A DNA stretch of 29,267 nt from an uncultured Bacteroidota bacterium (GTDB lineage: Bacteria > Bacteroidota > Bacteroidia > Chitinophagales > Chitinophagaceae): NCBI GenBank assembly GCA_938008665.1, contig CALLKA010000116.1, forward strand, positions 1 through 29,267. Direction: 5' to 3'. The position numbers were made by a program, and so were the translations under genes. The notes below the pieces were generated by a model. That model had not been told where the DNA came from. It did no database searches and was given only the letters and a program-made list of their open reading frames with translations. This document shows, piece by piece, positions 8,660 to 17,828 of the stretch; position 1 is the first letter of the stretch; the number at the start of each line of letters is the position of its first letter.

Positions 8660-9709
8660 TTGAGAAAATTACAACTACTTGTGATATGCGCCACTTTATT
8701 AGCGGTCGCATGTTCTAAAAAGCCAAAGTCGGTAGATAAATTTAATCCGAATATGCCGGTCTCCGTTGACATTGCTGTTATCGAGAATCAAACAATCGAT
8801 AAACAGATTGAAGTGAATGGTTCCGTATTGGCCAATGACTATATTGATCTTCATCCAGAAACCAATGGACGTGTTGTTTTCTTGCAGATACCTGAAGGTA
8901 AAATGGTGCAAGCGGGTACTATTTTAGCTAAATTAAATGATGCTGATTTGCAAGCGCAACTTGAAAAAATTAAAGTGCAATTAGAATTGGCTACTATTAA
9001 TGAGCAACGCAATAAGCAATTGTTAAACGTAAAAGGTATTAATCAAAGTGATTATGATATTTCTTTACAACAAGTAAAAAGTTTTAAGGCGGACATTGCA
9101 TTTATTCAATCTCAAATTGAAAAAACAATTATCAAAGCACCTTTTACAGGTTTGTTAGGTTTAAGACAAATTAGTTTAGGCGCTTTCATTAATAATGCAA
9201 CTACTATTGCATCGCTTCAAAAAGTGGATCAATTAAAAGTGGACTTTACTTTACCTGAAGTTTATCAAGGTTTTATCAAAGTTGGGAAAAAAGTAAAAAT
9301 TGAAAGTATTGGTGGTGGTGATGCAAAGTTAACTGCAACTGTTATTGCTATAGAGCCTCAAATTATTGCAACTACGCGTAATATCAAAGTGCGCGCTGTA
9401 TTACAAGGAAAATTATTGTCAGGCTCCTATGTGAAAGTAATGCTTGGAGAAAATACACAAAAACCAACCATCTTAGTGCCTGCCAATGTGGTGATCCCGG
9501 ATTCTCGAAGCAAGCAATTGTCCATAGTGGAAGGCGGTGTCGCAAAACTTATTGATGTTGAAACTGGTTACCGTACTAATTCATCTGTCGAAATAACGAA
9601 AGGTTTAAAAGTAGGGGACAGTATTATAGTTTCAGGAATGTTGTTTGTGCGCCAAGGAAGCAATGTTAAAGTAATTAAAACAGTGAAACTTGCCGATATC
9701 ACTAAGTAG
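8660..9709 (+). CDS. RND efflux periplasmic adaptor (membrane fusion) lipoprotein
   Basis: This 349-residue protein starts at TTG; a stop at 8645 and the absence of any other start before the signal peptide make this start firm. The lipobox LAVAC places the lipidated cysteine at residue 18. NGSVLANDYIDLHPETNGRV begins the barrel-sandwich (lipoyl-like) domain, the central part (about 90-140) is the coiled-coil hairpin, and FTGLLGLRQISLGAF closes the lipoyl fold. Beta-barrel and membrane-proximal domains follow to the end. By family it links the inner-membrane RND pump to an outer-membrane channel. It lies 39 bases upstream of the pump gene and almost certainly shares its transcript. A perfect inverted repeat just upstream may be its operator. 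Confidence 0.92.
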   Translation: MRKLQLLVICATLLAVACSKKPKSVDKFNPNMPVSVDIAVIENQTIDKQIEVNGSVLANDYIDLHPETNGRVVFLQIPEGKMVQAGTILAKLNDADLQAQLEKIKVQLELATINEQRNKQLLNVKGINQSDYDISLQQVKSFKADIAFIQSQIEKTIIKAPFTGLLGLRQISLGAFINNATTIASLQKVDQLKVDFTLPEVYQGFIKVGKKVKIESIGGGDAKLTATVIAIEPQIIATTRNIKVRAVLQGKLLSGSYVKVMLGENTQKPTILVPANVVIPDSRSKQLSIVEGGVAKLIDVETGYRTNSSVEITKGLKVGDSIIVSGMLFVRQGSNVKVIKTVKLADITK

Positions 9710-9748
9710 TGAATTAAAATAAATTTTTATATTAAGTTATTATACTAG

Positions 9749-12700
9749 ATGAATATATCTGAACTTTCCTTGAAACGACCAGTACTTGCTACTGTAATGA
9801 ATATTGCCATCGTACTTTTTGGTATTGTTGGTTTTTCTTTTTTAGCATTAAGGGAATATCCTGCTATTGATCCACCGATCATCAACGTACAAACAAATTA
9901 TTCTGGTGCGAATTCCCAAGTAATACAAAGTCAAATAACAGAACCGCTTGAGAAATCAATCAATGGTATTCCTGGAATTAAAACGATCAATTCATCCAGT
10001 TCTGTAGGATCATCCAATATTACCGTCGAATTTAATTTAGGGGTAAATTTAGAAACTGCGGCGAATGATGTTCGTGATAAAGTGAGTCAGGCTTCTCGAA
10101 GTTTACCAGAAGATATTAGTAGTCCCCCTGTTGTTTCCAAATCCGATGCAAGTTCAGATTTTATCGTTTTAATGACTTTAAGAAGTAAATCAAAAAGTAT
10201 TTTTGAATTAACGGAGTATGCAGAGAATGTGTTACAACAACGTTTTCAAACGATTGATGAAGTAAGTAATGTGGGCGTGAGAGGAAAGCGTTATTCAATG
10301 CGTATATTCCCCAATTCGGATTTATTAAATGCATTTGGTATCGCTTTTAATGATATTCAAGTAGCGCTGAATAAAGAAAATGTGGAATTGCCTGCAGGAA
10401 AAATTAATGGCACTAAGGCAGAATACATTATTCGAACATTAGGCCGATTAACGACTGAGGCGGAATTTAGAAATATCATATTAAAGCAGGATGCTTCAGG
10501 AATTATTCGATTAGGGGATGTTGCTAAAGTGGAATTAGGTCCAGAGCAAGAAGATCAAGCAGTTTATTTTAATGGTGCACAATCCGTAATGGTAACACTT
10601 TCACCACAACCTGGGGCCAACTATATTAAAATAGCCGATGAATTTTATAAGCGCTTGGAAGAAATTAAAAGTTCAAATAAAACAGATATTGAATTTGATG
10701 TTCCAATTGATAATACTAAAAATGTACGTAGGGCTTTAGAAGAAGTGAAGGAGACTATATTTATTTCATTTGCACTTGTGGTATTGGTTATATTTTTCTT
10801 TTTTAGAAATTGGCTAATTGCAATTCGACCTTTAGTAGATATACCTATCTCCTTGATTGCTACTTTCTTTATTATGTATTTAGCAGGGTTTTCTATCAAT
10901 GTGCTTACTTTATTAGCCATCGTATTAGCAACAGGCTTGGTAGTGGATGATGGTATTGTGGTCACCGAAAATATATTTAGAAAATTAGAGGAAGGATTAA
11001 GTTTAAAGGATGCGGCAAGAGAAGGAAGTAAAGAAATTTTCTTTGCTGTTATTTCCACATCAATCACACTTGCAGTGGTATTTATGCCAGTGATTTTTTT
11101 ACAAGGCTTTATTGGTTCCTTATTTAAAGAATTTGGAGTGGTAGTGGCAGGGGCAGTATTAGTATCTGCATTTGTATCATTAACAATTACACCTGTGCTT
11201 AATGTGTACTTGAATCGTAAAGATGGCAAGCAAGGAAAATTTTATGAACAAACAGAACCTTTTTTCAAAGGCATGGAAAACGGCTATAAAAATTTATTGG
11301 ATAAATTTTTAAAAATTCGTTGGATGGCTTGGGTAATTGTTTTAGCATGTGTGGGCGTTATTGTTTTAATTGGAACAACTATTCAGTCTGAATTAGCGCC
11401 AATGGAGGATAAGGGAACTGTGCGTGTTACGATGACAGGACAGGAAGGAACTAGTTTTGATGATATGCGTGGCAATTTACTAAGAACTATTCGTTTGATG
11501 CAGGACTCTGTTCCTGAACATGCATTTACATGGGGAAGTGTGCCGGGATATGGGGGTTCAAGCGGAAGCAGTAGTGCTTCGGGAAGGATTGGATTTGTGC
11601 CTTTATCTGAACGCAAAAGAAGTCAAACAGAAATTGTAAATGACTTAAATAAAAAACTAAAAAAATTCAAAGATGTTAGGGTGTTTACAGTGGAAGAACA
11701 AACTATTTCAGTTGGTATTTCTTCCAGAGGTTCCTTACCTGTTCAGTTTATAATACAGAATTTGGATTTCCAAAAAATACGCAATGTCATTCCTGATTTT
11801 TTAGATGCTGCTCGAAAAGACAAAACTTTCCAAAATGTGGATGTGAATTTAAAATTCAACAAACCTGAATTTGATTTGAACATTGACCGTATGCGCGCGC
11901 GCGATTTAGGCTTAACCACTGCTGATATTTCTCAAGCATTACAATCGGCATTCAGTGGTGCCAGATCGGCTTATTTTATTATGAACGATCGTCAATATGA
12001 AGTAATTACGCAAGTGCCAAGAGCGGATCGCAACTCGCCAGCAGATATTAATAAAATATATTTACGTAATAATCGTGGCGAGAGTATCCCTATTTCAAGT
12101 GTATTAACGATTACCGAAAATAGTAACCCGCCAAGTTTATATCATTATAACAGATTTAATTCAGCCACTATTTCTGCATCATTAGCCGAAGGAAAAACAA
12201 TTGGAGATGGGGTAGCTGCGATGGAAAGAATTTCAAGAGAAAAATTAGATGAAACTTTCCAAACAGCTTTAAGTGGTCCATCTAGAGATTACAAAGAGAG
12301 TTCCTCCAATATTGCTTATGCATTAATTTTAGCGTTGATTTTAATTTATTTAGTTCTTGCTGCGCAGTTTGAAAGTTTCAAGGATCCTTTCATTATTATG
12401 ATTACGGTGCCTTTGGCGATTGCAGGCGCATTAATATTTTTATGGCTATTTGGACAAACACTAAACATATTCTCCGAAATTGGTATCATTATGTTGATTG
12501 GACTCGTAACCAAGAATGGAATTTTAATTGTTGAGTTTGCTAATAAAAAAAGAGCAGCAGGTTTGGAGTTAAAGGAGGCAGTGCTTGTAGCTGCATCACA
12601 AAGATTCCGTCCTATATTAATGACAAGTTTGGCAACAGCATTAGGGGCACTACCAATTGCAATTAGTATTGGCGCTGCTGCCACTAGTCGTAAACCGCTT

Positions 12701-12808
12701 GGGACCGTTATCGTTGGTGGATTGATGTTTTCATTGGTACTTACCTTGTTTGTGATTCCTGCAGTATATACTTATGTTTCAAGCAAGCACAAGCGAAAAA
12801 TTGATTAA
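9749..12808 (+). CDS. RND multidrug efflux pump, inner-membrane transporter (HAE1/AcrB type)
   Basis: This 1019-residue protein has full AcrB-family length. It opens with a typical N terminus (SLKRPVLATVMNI), a first transmembrane helix, a large periplasmic porter loop, helices 2-6, a second porter loop and a C-terminal helix bundle. The proton-relay residues are present: Asp400-Asp401 in VVDDGIVV of helix 4 and Lys922 in LVTKNGILIVEF of helix 10, so it should be an active proton-driven exporter. Substrates may be drugs, detergents or lipids; heavy-metal (CusA-type) specificity is unlikely from the overall similarity. No outer-membrane channel gene (TolC/OprM) follows, so the pump must borrow one encoded elsewhere. 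A near-perfect hairpin after the stop probably ends the transcript. Confidence 0.95.
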   Translation: MNISELSLKRPVLATVMNIAIVLFGIVGFSFLALREYPAIDPPIINVQTNYSGANSQVIQSQITEPLEKSINGIPGIKTINSSSSVGSSNITVEFNLGVNLETAANDVRDKVSQASRSLPEDISSPPVVSKSDASSDFIVLMTLRSKSKSIFELTEYAENVLQQRFQTIDEVSNVGVRGKRYSMRIFPNSDLLNAFGIAFNDIQVALNKENVELPAGKINGTKAEYIIRTLGRLTTEAEFRNIILKQDASGIIRLGDVAKVELGPEQEDQAVYFNGAQSVMVTLSPQPGANYIKIADEFYKRLEEIKSSNKTDIEFDVPIDNTKNVRRALEEVKETIFISFALVVLVIFFFFRNWLIAIRPLVDIPISLIATFFIMYLAGFSINVLTLLAIVLATGLVVDDGIVVTENIFRKLEEGLSLKDAAREGSKEIFFAVISTSITLAVVFMPVIFLQGFIGSLFKEFGVVVAGAVLVSAFVSLTITPVLNVYLNRKDGKQGKFYEQTEPFFKGMENGYKNLLDKFLKIRWMAWVIVLACVGVIVLIGTTIQSELAPMEDKGTVRVTMTGQEGTSFDDMRGNLLRTIRLMQDSVPEHAFTWGSVPGYGGSSGSSSASGRIGFVPLSERKRSQTEIVNDLNKKLKKFKDVRVFTVEEQTISVGISSRGSLPVQFIIQNLDFQKIRNVIPDFLDAARKDKTFQNVDVNLKFNKPEFDLNIDRMRARDLGLTTADISQALQSAFSGARSAYFIMNDRQYEVITQVPRADRNSPADINKIYLRNNRGESIPISSVLTITENSNPPSLYHYNRFNSATISASLAEGKTIGDGVAAMERISREKLDETFQTALSGPSRDYKESSSNIAYALILALILIYLVLAAQFESFKDPFIIMITVPLAIAGALIFLWLFGQTLNIFSEIGIIMLIGLVTKNGILIVEFANKKRAAGLELKEAVLVAASQRFRPILMTSLATALGALPIAISIGAAATSRKPLGTVIVGGLMFSLVLTLFVIPAVYTYVSSKHKRKID

Positions 12809-12825
12809 TTTAGCCAAGATGGGTG

Positions 12826-12860
12826 AAAATTAAATTTGAATATGATTCAAGTTTAATTTT
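12826..12860 (+). terminator. Hairpin terminator after the RND efflux genes
   Basis: Two 16-base arms (12826-12841 and 12845-12860) are reverse complements with a single mismatched or wobble pair and a 3-base loop. The stem is AT-rich and its 3' arm ends in TTTT, as in an intrinsic terminator. It begins 18 bases after the pump stop codon. Confidence 0.6.
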
Positions 12861-12889
12861 GCGTATCTTAAATTGTCAAACGGAAACTT

Positions 12890-13981
12890 ATGCCAAATCA
12901 ACGATTTTTATCTTTGGATGTTTTTAGAGGAATGACCATTTGTTTAATGATCATTGTAAATTCACCAGGTGATCCTTCGCTCACGTTTGCTCCTTTTTTA
13001 CATGCAAGTTGGCATGGGTTTACGCCCACTGATTTAGTATTCCCTTCCTTTTTATTTGCCGTTGGAAATTCATTAAGTTTTATTGAGCCCACTTGGGCTA
13101 AATTAAATAATAGTACTGTTTTATTAAAAATTGGAAAACGTACAGCCTTATTATTTTTAATTGGCTATTTAATGTATTGGTTTCCTTTCACAGGTAGTAT
13201 TGACAATACCCGAATTATGGGAGTTTTACAACGCATTGCACTTTGTTATGGATTTGCCTCCTTAATTGCTTATTATATGCATGAGCGTGTGGTGATGATT
13301 TTGTCAGGTTTATTATTATTACTGTATTGGTATGTTTCCTATAAGTTTGGAGATATAGGCGATCCTTACAGTATACATGGTAATGCGGGTTTAAAATTAG
13401 ATACTTGGTTAATGGGGGAACCACACTTATACCATGGTGAAGGTTTTGGGTTTGACCCTGAGGGTTGGTTAAGCACCATTCCTTCCATAGTGAATGTATT
13501 AATTGGATATCGTGTAGGTAAGTTTATCCAAGAACAAGGAAAGACCTATGAGGGTTTGGCATTATTATTTATGTGGGGTGCAGGCTTTATATTTTTAGCA
13601 TTTATGTGGAATTACCAATTCCCTATCAATAAAAAGCTTTGGACAAGCTCCTTTGTGATGTTAACGGTAGGTATTGATATGGTCATTATTGCAACCATCA
13701 TCTATCGTGTCGAATTACAAAGGCAATTACAGTTTTCCAGCTTTTTTACTGTTTTTGGACAAAATCCATTGGTTGTTTACCTTTTTTCAGAGTTGCTCGT
13801 TGCTACCTTATATCTGATTCAAGGGCCTAGTGGCACACCCTTATATACCTGGATTTATCAAAATACCTTTGCCAATTTAGCCCCTTATTGGGGTTCCATG
13901 GGATTCGCATTTACAGCGATGTTGATATGCTGGCTATTGGGTTATATATTAAATAAATATAAGATATATATAAGGGTGTAA
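12890..13981 (+). CDS. HGSNAT/NagX-like membrane acyltransferase (DUF5009/COG4299 type)
   Basis: This 363-residue protein has about ten hydrophobic segments. The N terminus RFLSLDVFRGMTICLMI, then WHGFTPTDLVFPSFLF near 42-57, is characteristic of bacterial homologues of heparan-alpha-glucosaminide N-acetyltransferase. GVLQRIALCYG near 112 and the late NPLVVYLFSE are also family features. By homology it may transfer acetyl groups across the inner membrane onto amino sugars such as glucosamine from wall recycling or glycan breakdown; no substrate is proven. Neighbours (RND pump upstream, typA downstream) give no functional hint. It is flanked by a terminator-like hairpin and the typA promoter, so it is probably transcribed alone. 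Confidence 0.8.
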   Translation: MPNQRFLSLDVFRGMTICLMIIVNSPGDPSLTFAPFLHASWHGFTPTDLVFPSFLFAVGNSLSFIEPTWAKLNNSTVLLKIGKRTALLFLIGYLMYWFPFTGSIDNTRIMGVLQRIALCYGFASLIAYYMHERVVMILSGLLLLLYWYVSYKFGDIGDPYSIHGNAGLKLDTWLMGEPHLYHGEGFGFDPEGWLSTIPSIVNVLIGYRVGKFIQEQGKTYEGLALLFMWGAGFIFLAFMWNYQFPINKKLWTSSFVMLTVGIDMVIIATIIYRVELQRQLQFSSFFTVFGQNPLVVYLFSELLVATLYLIQGPSGTPLYTWIYQNTFANLAPYWGSMGFAFTAMLICWLLGYILNKYKIYIRV

Positions 13982-14033
13982 ATCTTATTACTCCATTTTC
14001 CCCCATTTGTTTTTTTAGGAGCCTTAAACCTTG

Positions 14034-14041
14034 TACCTTTG
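14034..14041 (+). promoter_or_regulatory. Bacteroidota -7 promoter box (TACCTTTG) for typA
   Basis: TACCTTTG matches TAnnTTTG exactly, 17 bases before the typA ATG, implying a very short 5' leader. A TTTG at 14006-14009 lies 24 bases upstream, a little farther than the usual 19-21 base spacing. Confidence 0.55.
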
Positions 14042-14058
14042 CAGCCTCAAAACAGTAC

Positions 14059-15861
14059 ATGGAAATAAGAAACATCGCTATTATCGCCCACGTTGATCAC
14101 GGTAAAACTACCCTGGTGGACAAAATTTTACACGCTACAAAAGTATTCAGAGATAACCAGGAGACTGGGGACTTGATTATGGATAGCAATGAATTAGAAC
14201 GTGAAAGAGGTATTACTATCTTAAGTAAAAATGCATCCGTTACCTATAATGGTGTAAAAATTAACGTAATTGATACACCAGGTCACAGTGACTTTGGTGG
14301 TGAGGTGGAGCGTGTATTAAAAATGGCAGATGGTGTTTGTTTGTTAGTGGATGCTTTTGAAGGTCCAATGCCGCAAACTCGTTTCGTATTACAAAAAGCA
14401 TTACAGTTGAATTTAAAACCAATTGTAATTATTAATAAAGTGGACAAGGAAAACTGTCGTCCTGACGAAGTGCATGATGCAGTATTCGAATTGTTTTTCA
14501 ATTTAGATGCAACTGAAGACCAATTAAATTTCCCTACTTTTTATGGTAGTGGTAAAAATGGTTGGTTCAATGATAGCCTTACCCCTTGTACAGATATCTT
14601 TCCTTTAATGGACGGAATTTTGAAATATGTACCAGGACCTGATGTTAAGGAAGGTCATACACAAATGCAAATCACTTCATTGGATTATTCTTCTTTCTTA
14701 GGTCGTATTGCAATTGGTAAAGTAGAAAGAGGTACCATTAAAGAAGGTCAAAATATTGTTTTGGTGCAAGCGGATGGTAGCATCAAAAAAAATAAAGTAA
14801 AAGAATTATACGTTTTTGAAGGAATGGGTAAGCGTAAAGTAGCTGAAGTTGTTTCAGGTGACTTATGTGCTGTAGTTGGTTTAGAAGAATTTAATATTGG
14901 TGATACCATTGCGGATCCAGAAAATCCAGAAGCTTTACCAATCATTAGTGTTGATGAGCCTACCATGAGTATGACTTTTAGTATTAACAATTCCCCTTTC
15001 TTTGGTAAGGAAGGAAAGTTTGTTACCTCTCGACATATTCGTGATCGTTTAATGAAAGAAACTGAAAAGAATTTGGCATTGCGTGTGGAAGAAACAGATA
15101 GTGCAGATAGTTTCTTGGTTTTTGGTCGTGGTATTTTGCATTTAGGTGTATTGGTTGAAACCATGCGTCGTGAAGGATATGAGTTAACTGTCGGAAACCC
15201 ACAAGTATTAGTTAAAGAAATAGATGGTAAAAAACATGAACCATTTGAGATATTAGTGGTGGATGTACCTGCTGATTTTAGTGGTAAAGTAATTGACTTA
15301 GTTACCCAAAAGAAAGGCGAAATGTTGATCATGGAATCAAAAGGAACTATGCAACATTTAGAGTTTGATATTCCTTCAAGAGGATTGATTGGACTTAGAT
15401 CGCAAATGCTTACGCAAACTGCAGGTGAAGCTGTAATGGCACACCGCTTTAATGAATACAAGCCTTGGAAAGGTCCTATTCCTGGAAGAAGTAATGGTGT
15501 ATTGGTTGCGAAGTTTGGTGGAACTACAACTGCTTACTCTATTGATAAATTACAAGATAGAGGACGTTTCTTTATTGAACCAGGTGAGGAAATTTATGCA
15601 GGTCAAGTATTGGCTGAGCACATTAAGCCAGGTGATTTAAATATCAACGCGGTCGAGATGAAAAAATTAACCAACCACCGTGCGAGTGGATCTGATGATA
15701 GCGTAAGAATTACCCCTAAAGTACAATTCACTTTAGAGGAGTGTATGGAATACATTCAATTTGATGAGTGTATTGAAGTAACACCTAAATCAGTTCGTAT
15801 GCGTAAATCTATCTTAGACGAAAATAACAGAAGCAAGGCAACTAAAGCCGCATCGAATTAA
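14059..15861 (+). CDS. typA: Ribosome-associated translational GTPase TypA/BipA
   Basis: This 600-residue protein has normal BipA length and order: a GTPase domain (about 1-200), beta-barrel domain 2, two EF-G-like alpha/beta domains and the BipA-specific C-terminal domain. The G motifs are AHVDHGKTT at residues 10-18, RERGITI (switch I threonine), DTPGHSDF and NKVDK. SRGLIGLRSQMLT in the later part is typical of TypA. By family it binds the 70S ribosome like EF-G and assists 50S assembly and growth at low temperature or under stress. It is transcribed alone, from an exact -7 box to a strong terminator shared with obg. Confidence 0.97.
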   Translation: MEIRNIAIIAHVDHGKTTLVDKILHATKVFRDNQETGDLIMDSNELERERGITILSKNASVTYNGVKINVIDTPGHSDFGGEVERVLKMADGVCLLVDAFEGPMPQTRFVLQKALQLNLKPIVIINKVDKENCRPDEVHDAVFELFFNLDATEDQLNFPTFYGSGKNGWFNDSLTPCTDIFPLMDGILKYVPGPDVKEGHTQMQITSLDYSSFLGRIAIGKVERGTIKEGQNIVLVQADGSIKKNKVKELYVFEGMGKRKVAEVVSGDLCAVVGLEEFNIGDTIADPENPEALPIISVDEPTMSMTFSINNSPFFGKEGKFVTSRHIRDRLMKETEKNLALRVEETDSADSFLVFGRGILHLGVLVETMRREGYELTVGNPQVLVKEIDGKKHEPFEILVVDVPADFSGKVIDLVTQKKGEMLIMESKGTMQHLEFDIPSRGLIGLRSQMLTQTAGEAVMAHRFNEYKPWKGPIPGRSNGVLVAKFGGTTTAYSIDKLQDRGRFFIEPGEEIYAGQVLAEHIKPGDLNINAVEMKKLTNHRASGSDDSVRITPKVQFTLEECMEYIQFDECIEVTPKSVRMRKSILDENNRSKATKAASN

Positions 15862-15882
15862 TAATTATTCTTTATGAATGAT

Positions 15883-15918
15883 AAAAAAAGAGTCCCGATA
15901 AATCGGGACTCTTTTTTT
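15883..15918. terminator. Bidirectional intrinsic terminator between typA and obg
   Basis: GAGTCCCGA and TCGGGACTC form a perfect GC-rich stem around TAAA, with seven A bases before it and eight T bases after it. The A-run/T-run symmetry means it works on both strands and serves both convergent genes, typA (ending 15861) and obg (ending 15955). It is the clearest terminator in the window. Confidence 0.95.
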
Positions 15919-15954
15919 TGGGAGTACTATTTTGAATGCGGAATTGCTTTTATT

Positions 15955-16956
15955 TTAAATAGGCTTATTCAATGCTTTCCAAAGTAAATCTTTCAACTCT
16001 ACTAAATTCTTTTGCGTAGCAGAGGAAATAAATATATGTGGAATATTTTTCGGAAGTTCTTTTACAATGGCATCCGTTAATTCTTGGTCTAATAAATCCG
16101 ACTTGCTAATGGCAATGATGAATTCCTTTTGTAAAAGTTCTGGATTGAATTCGGCTAGTTCATTTTTAAGAATTTCAAATTCTTTTTTATGATCATTACT
16201 GTCGGATGGAATAATAAAAAGTAAAACAGCGTTTCTTTCAATATGTCTTAAAAAGCGATGGCCCAAACCTTTGCCTTCCGCTGCGCCTTCAATAATGCCC
16301 GGTAAATCCGCAATACAAAATGATCGATTATCGCGATATGCCACCATACCTAATTGCGGCGTTAATGTGGTGAAAGCGTAGTTGGCTATTTTAGGTTTTG
16401 CTGCAGTAATGACTGAAAGTAGCGTTGATTTTCCAGCATTCGGGAACCCAACCAATCCCACATCTGCTAAAACTTTTAATTCAATTTGTTTCCAACCTTC
16501 AATACCATCTTCTCCTGGTTGTGCATGTTCTGGCACTTGATTGGTGGGTGTTGCAAAATTAGAGTTACCTAAACCACCTCGTCCCCCTTTGGCTAATATA
16601 ATTTCTTGTCCATCGGTTAATATTTCCGCTTCTACTTTTCCTGTTTCTTCATCTCTTGCGATTGTTCCCAATGGCACTTCAATGATGATATCCTTACCAT
16701 CCTTTCCAGTACAATTGTTTTTACTTCCACCTTCGCCGTCTTCTGCGATTACATTTTTAAAATAGCGTAAATGTAATAAGGTCCATAATTGCGCATTACC
16801 CTTTAAAATGATATGCCCGCCTCGACCACCATCGCCGCCATCTGGGCCACCTTTGGCTGTTAATTTGTTACGCATTAAATGACGCGCACCAGCGCCACCA
16901 TGTCCACTATGACAAAATATACGGATGTAATCAATAAAATTATTTCTTTCAGACAC
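15955..16956 (-). CDS. obg: GTPase Obg (CgtA)
   Basis: This 333-residue protein begins with the glycine-rich Obg fold (GHGGAGARH, GGPDGGDGGRGG, GGRGGLGNSNF within residues 17-140) followed by a GTPase domain with G1 GFPNAGKST near 168-176, DLPGI (G3) and SKSD (G4). It lacks the optional C-terminal OCT domain, as many Obg proteins do. Obg acts in late 50S ribosome assembly and in stringent and growth control. The start is GTG at 16956 (GTG-TCT-GAA, giving MSERNNF); I see no in-frame ATG just upstream. An exact -7 box lies 17 bases before it. The tetR gene upstream on the same strand is 76 bases away. Confidence 0.96.
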   Translation of the reverse strand: MSERNNFIDYIRIFCHSGHGGAGARHLMRNKLTAKGGPDGGDGGRGGHIILKGNAQLWTLLHLRYFKNVIAEDGEGGSKNNCTGKDGKDIIIEVPLGTIARDEETGKVEAEILTDGQEIILAKGGRGGLGNSNFATPTNQVPEHAQPGEDGIEGWKQIELKVLADVGLVGFPNAGKSTLLSVITAAKPKIANYAFTTLTPQLGMVAYRDNRSFCIADLPGIIEGAAEGKGLGHRFLRHIERNAVLLFIIPSDSNDHKKEFEILKNELAEFNPELLQKEFIIAISKSDLLDQELTDAIVKELPKNIPHIFISSATQKNLVELKDLLWKALNKPI

Positions 16957-16972
16957 AGGAATGTATTTGACG

Positions 16973-16980
16973 CAAAGTTA
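16973..16980 (-). promoter_or_regulatory. Bacteroidota -7 promoter box (TAACTTTG) for obg
   Basis: The minus strand reads TAACTTTG, an exact TAnnTTTG match 17 bases upstream of the GTG start. It implies obg can be transcribed separately from the tetR gene upstream. No clear TTTG is seen at -33. Confidence 0.5.
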
Positions 16981-17032
16981 AGACAATCCTAGTTGGAGTT
17001 GCTTTTTATTAAATGAAACCTTTTGCGCTGCT

Positions 17033-17629
17033 TTATTTGATTAATTTTAAACCATCAATTAAAATGGTCACCATATTTTGTTCCAATTCGTTCGCAGTAA
17101 TTTTTTTGGTAGAACGATGCCAACTTTCAATACCACTCACCGCGTGTAAAAAAATTAACACTACTGTTGGCGCATCGATATTTTTAATTTCTTTGTTTCT
17201 AATCCCTTCTTCAATAATGGCTGCAATCCTTTTGCGATATACTCTTCGTTGATTTTGATAATTGGACAAATAAGGATCAGACAAGTGTTTCCACTCTCGG
17301 TCACTAACATAAACCTCCTCGTAATTATGGATCATTTCAGTAATATGGAAACGAAGTAATTTTTCCATTTTTTCGAGGGAGGAAATGTTTTCAGATTCTA
17401 TTTCATCCATTTTCAACACAAATTTATTCGCTACACTGAATACTAATTCATGTAATAACTCGCTCTTCGATTTTATATGATTGTATAAGCTTGCTGCTTC
17501 CACACCAACCGCCTCAGCTAAATCACGCATGCTTGCCGCTTTGTATCCTTTTTCTCTAAATAGGGTGGCAGCTTTACGCACTATGACATCCTTTCTAGAT
17601 CCGTTTTTTTCTGTTTTGATTCTAGCCAT
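17033..17629 (-). CDS. TetR/AcrR family transcriptional regulator
   Basis: This 198-residue protein has an N-terminal TetR helix-turn-helix (about residues 12-60). KAATLFREKGYKAASMRDLA followed by GVEAASLYNHIKSKSELL is a textbook match. The C-terminal part is an all-helical ligand and dimerisation domain; its DREWKHLS and YRKRIAAIIEEGI resemble TetR regulators of fatty-acid or aromatic-acid catabolism, but that is only a resemblance. The ligand and targets are unknown. It is divergent from the PfkB-family kinase gene (198-base gap) and upstream of obg on the same strand. Neither neighbour is an obvious catabolic target, and the RND pump is 4 kb away. Confidence 0.9.
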   Translation of the reverse strand: MARIKTEKNGSRKDVIVRKAATLFREKGYKAASMRDLAEAVGVEAASLYNHIKSKSELLHELVFSVANKFVLKMDEIESENISSLEKMEKLLRFHITEMIHNYEEVYVSDREWKHLSDPYLSNYQNQRRVYRKRIAAIIEEGIRNKEIKNIDAPTVVLIFLHAVSGIESWHRSTKKITANELEQNMVTILIDGLKLIK

Positions 17630-17658
17630 TTTCTAATTTTTTGATCAATTTGTTAGTA

Positions 17659-17666
17659 CAAAATTA
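17659..17666 (-). promoter_or_regulatory. Bacteroidota -7 promoter box (TAATTTTG) for the tetR gene
   Basis: The minus strand reads TAATTTTG, an exact TAnnTTTG match 30 bases before the ATG at 17629. The -33 element is not recognisable. In such an AT-rich gap a chance match is possible. Confidence 0.4.
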
Positions 17667-17828
17667 TAGATTTAATTCTTTAAATTAGGTATCTTTTTAA
17701 AATAAAACCCCATTTTTGTTAGTTTTTTGATTATCAAGCGATTACAAATTGGCTTGGCCCTTTTGGCATATCGTAATTTACTTAACAGTAAAAATCGTAG
17801 TTTCGCAGCTGAAAATAAAACAATACAC

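Noticed and set aside
10645..11229. 194-residue open frame on the minus strand
   Set aside because: It is antisense inside the RND pump and rich in Thr/Asn/Ile/Ser as expected for a shadow frame; no signal peptide or family motif.
11891..11904. Alternating GC run in the RND pump gene
   Set aside because: It is unusual in a low-GC genome but is simply the coding of Arg-Ala-Arg-Asp in a conserved porter segment.
14748..15461. 237-residue open frame on the minus strand
   Set aside because: It lies wholly antisense within typA, shows low-complexity Ser/Pro/Thr content and no recognisable domain; it is a shadow of a strongly conserved gene.
17727..17828. N-terminal extension of the PfkB-family kinase from a TTG
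   Set aside because: The extra 34 residues do not resemble the family N terminus, and the ATG at 17829 begins exactly at the first beta strand.
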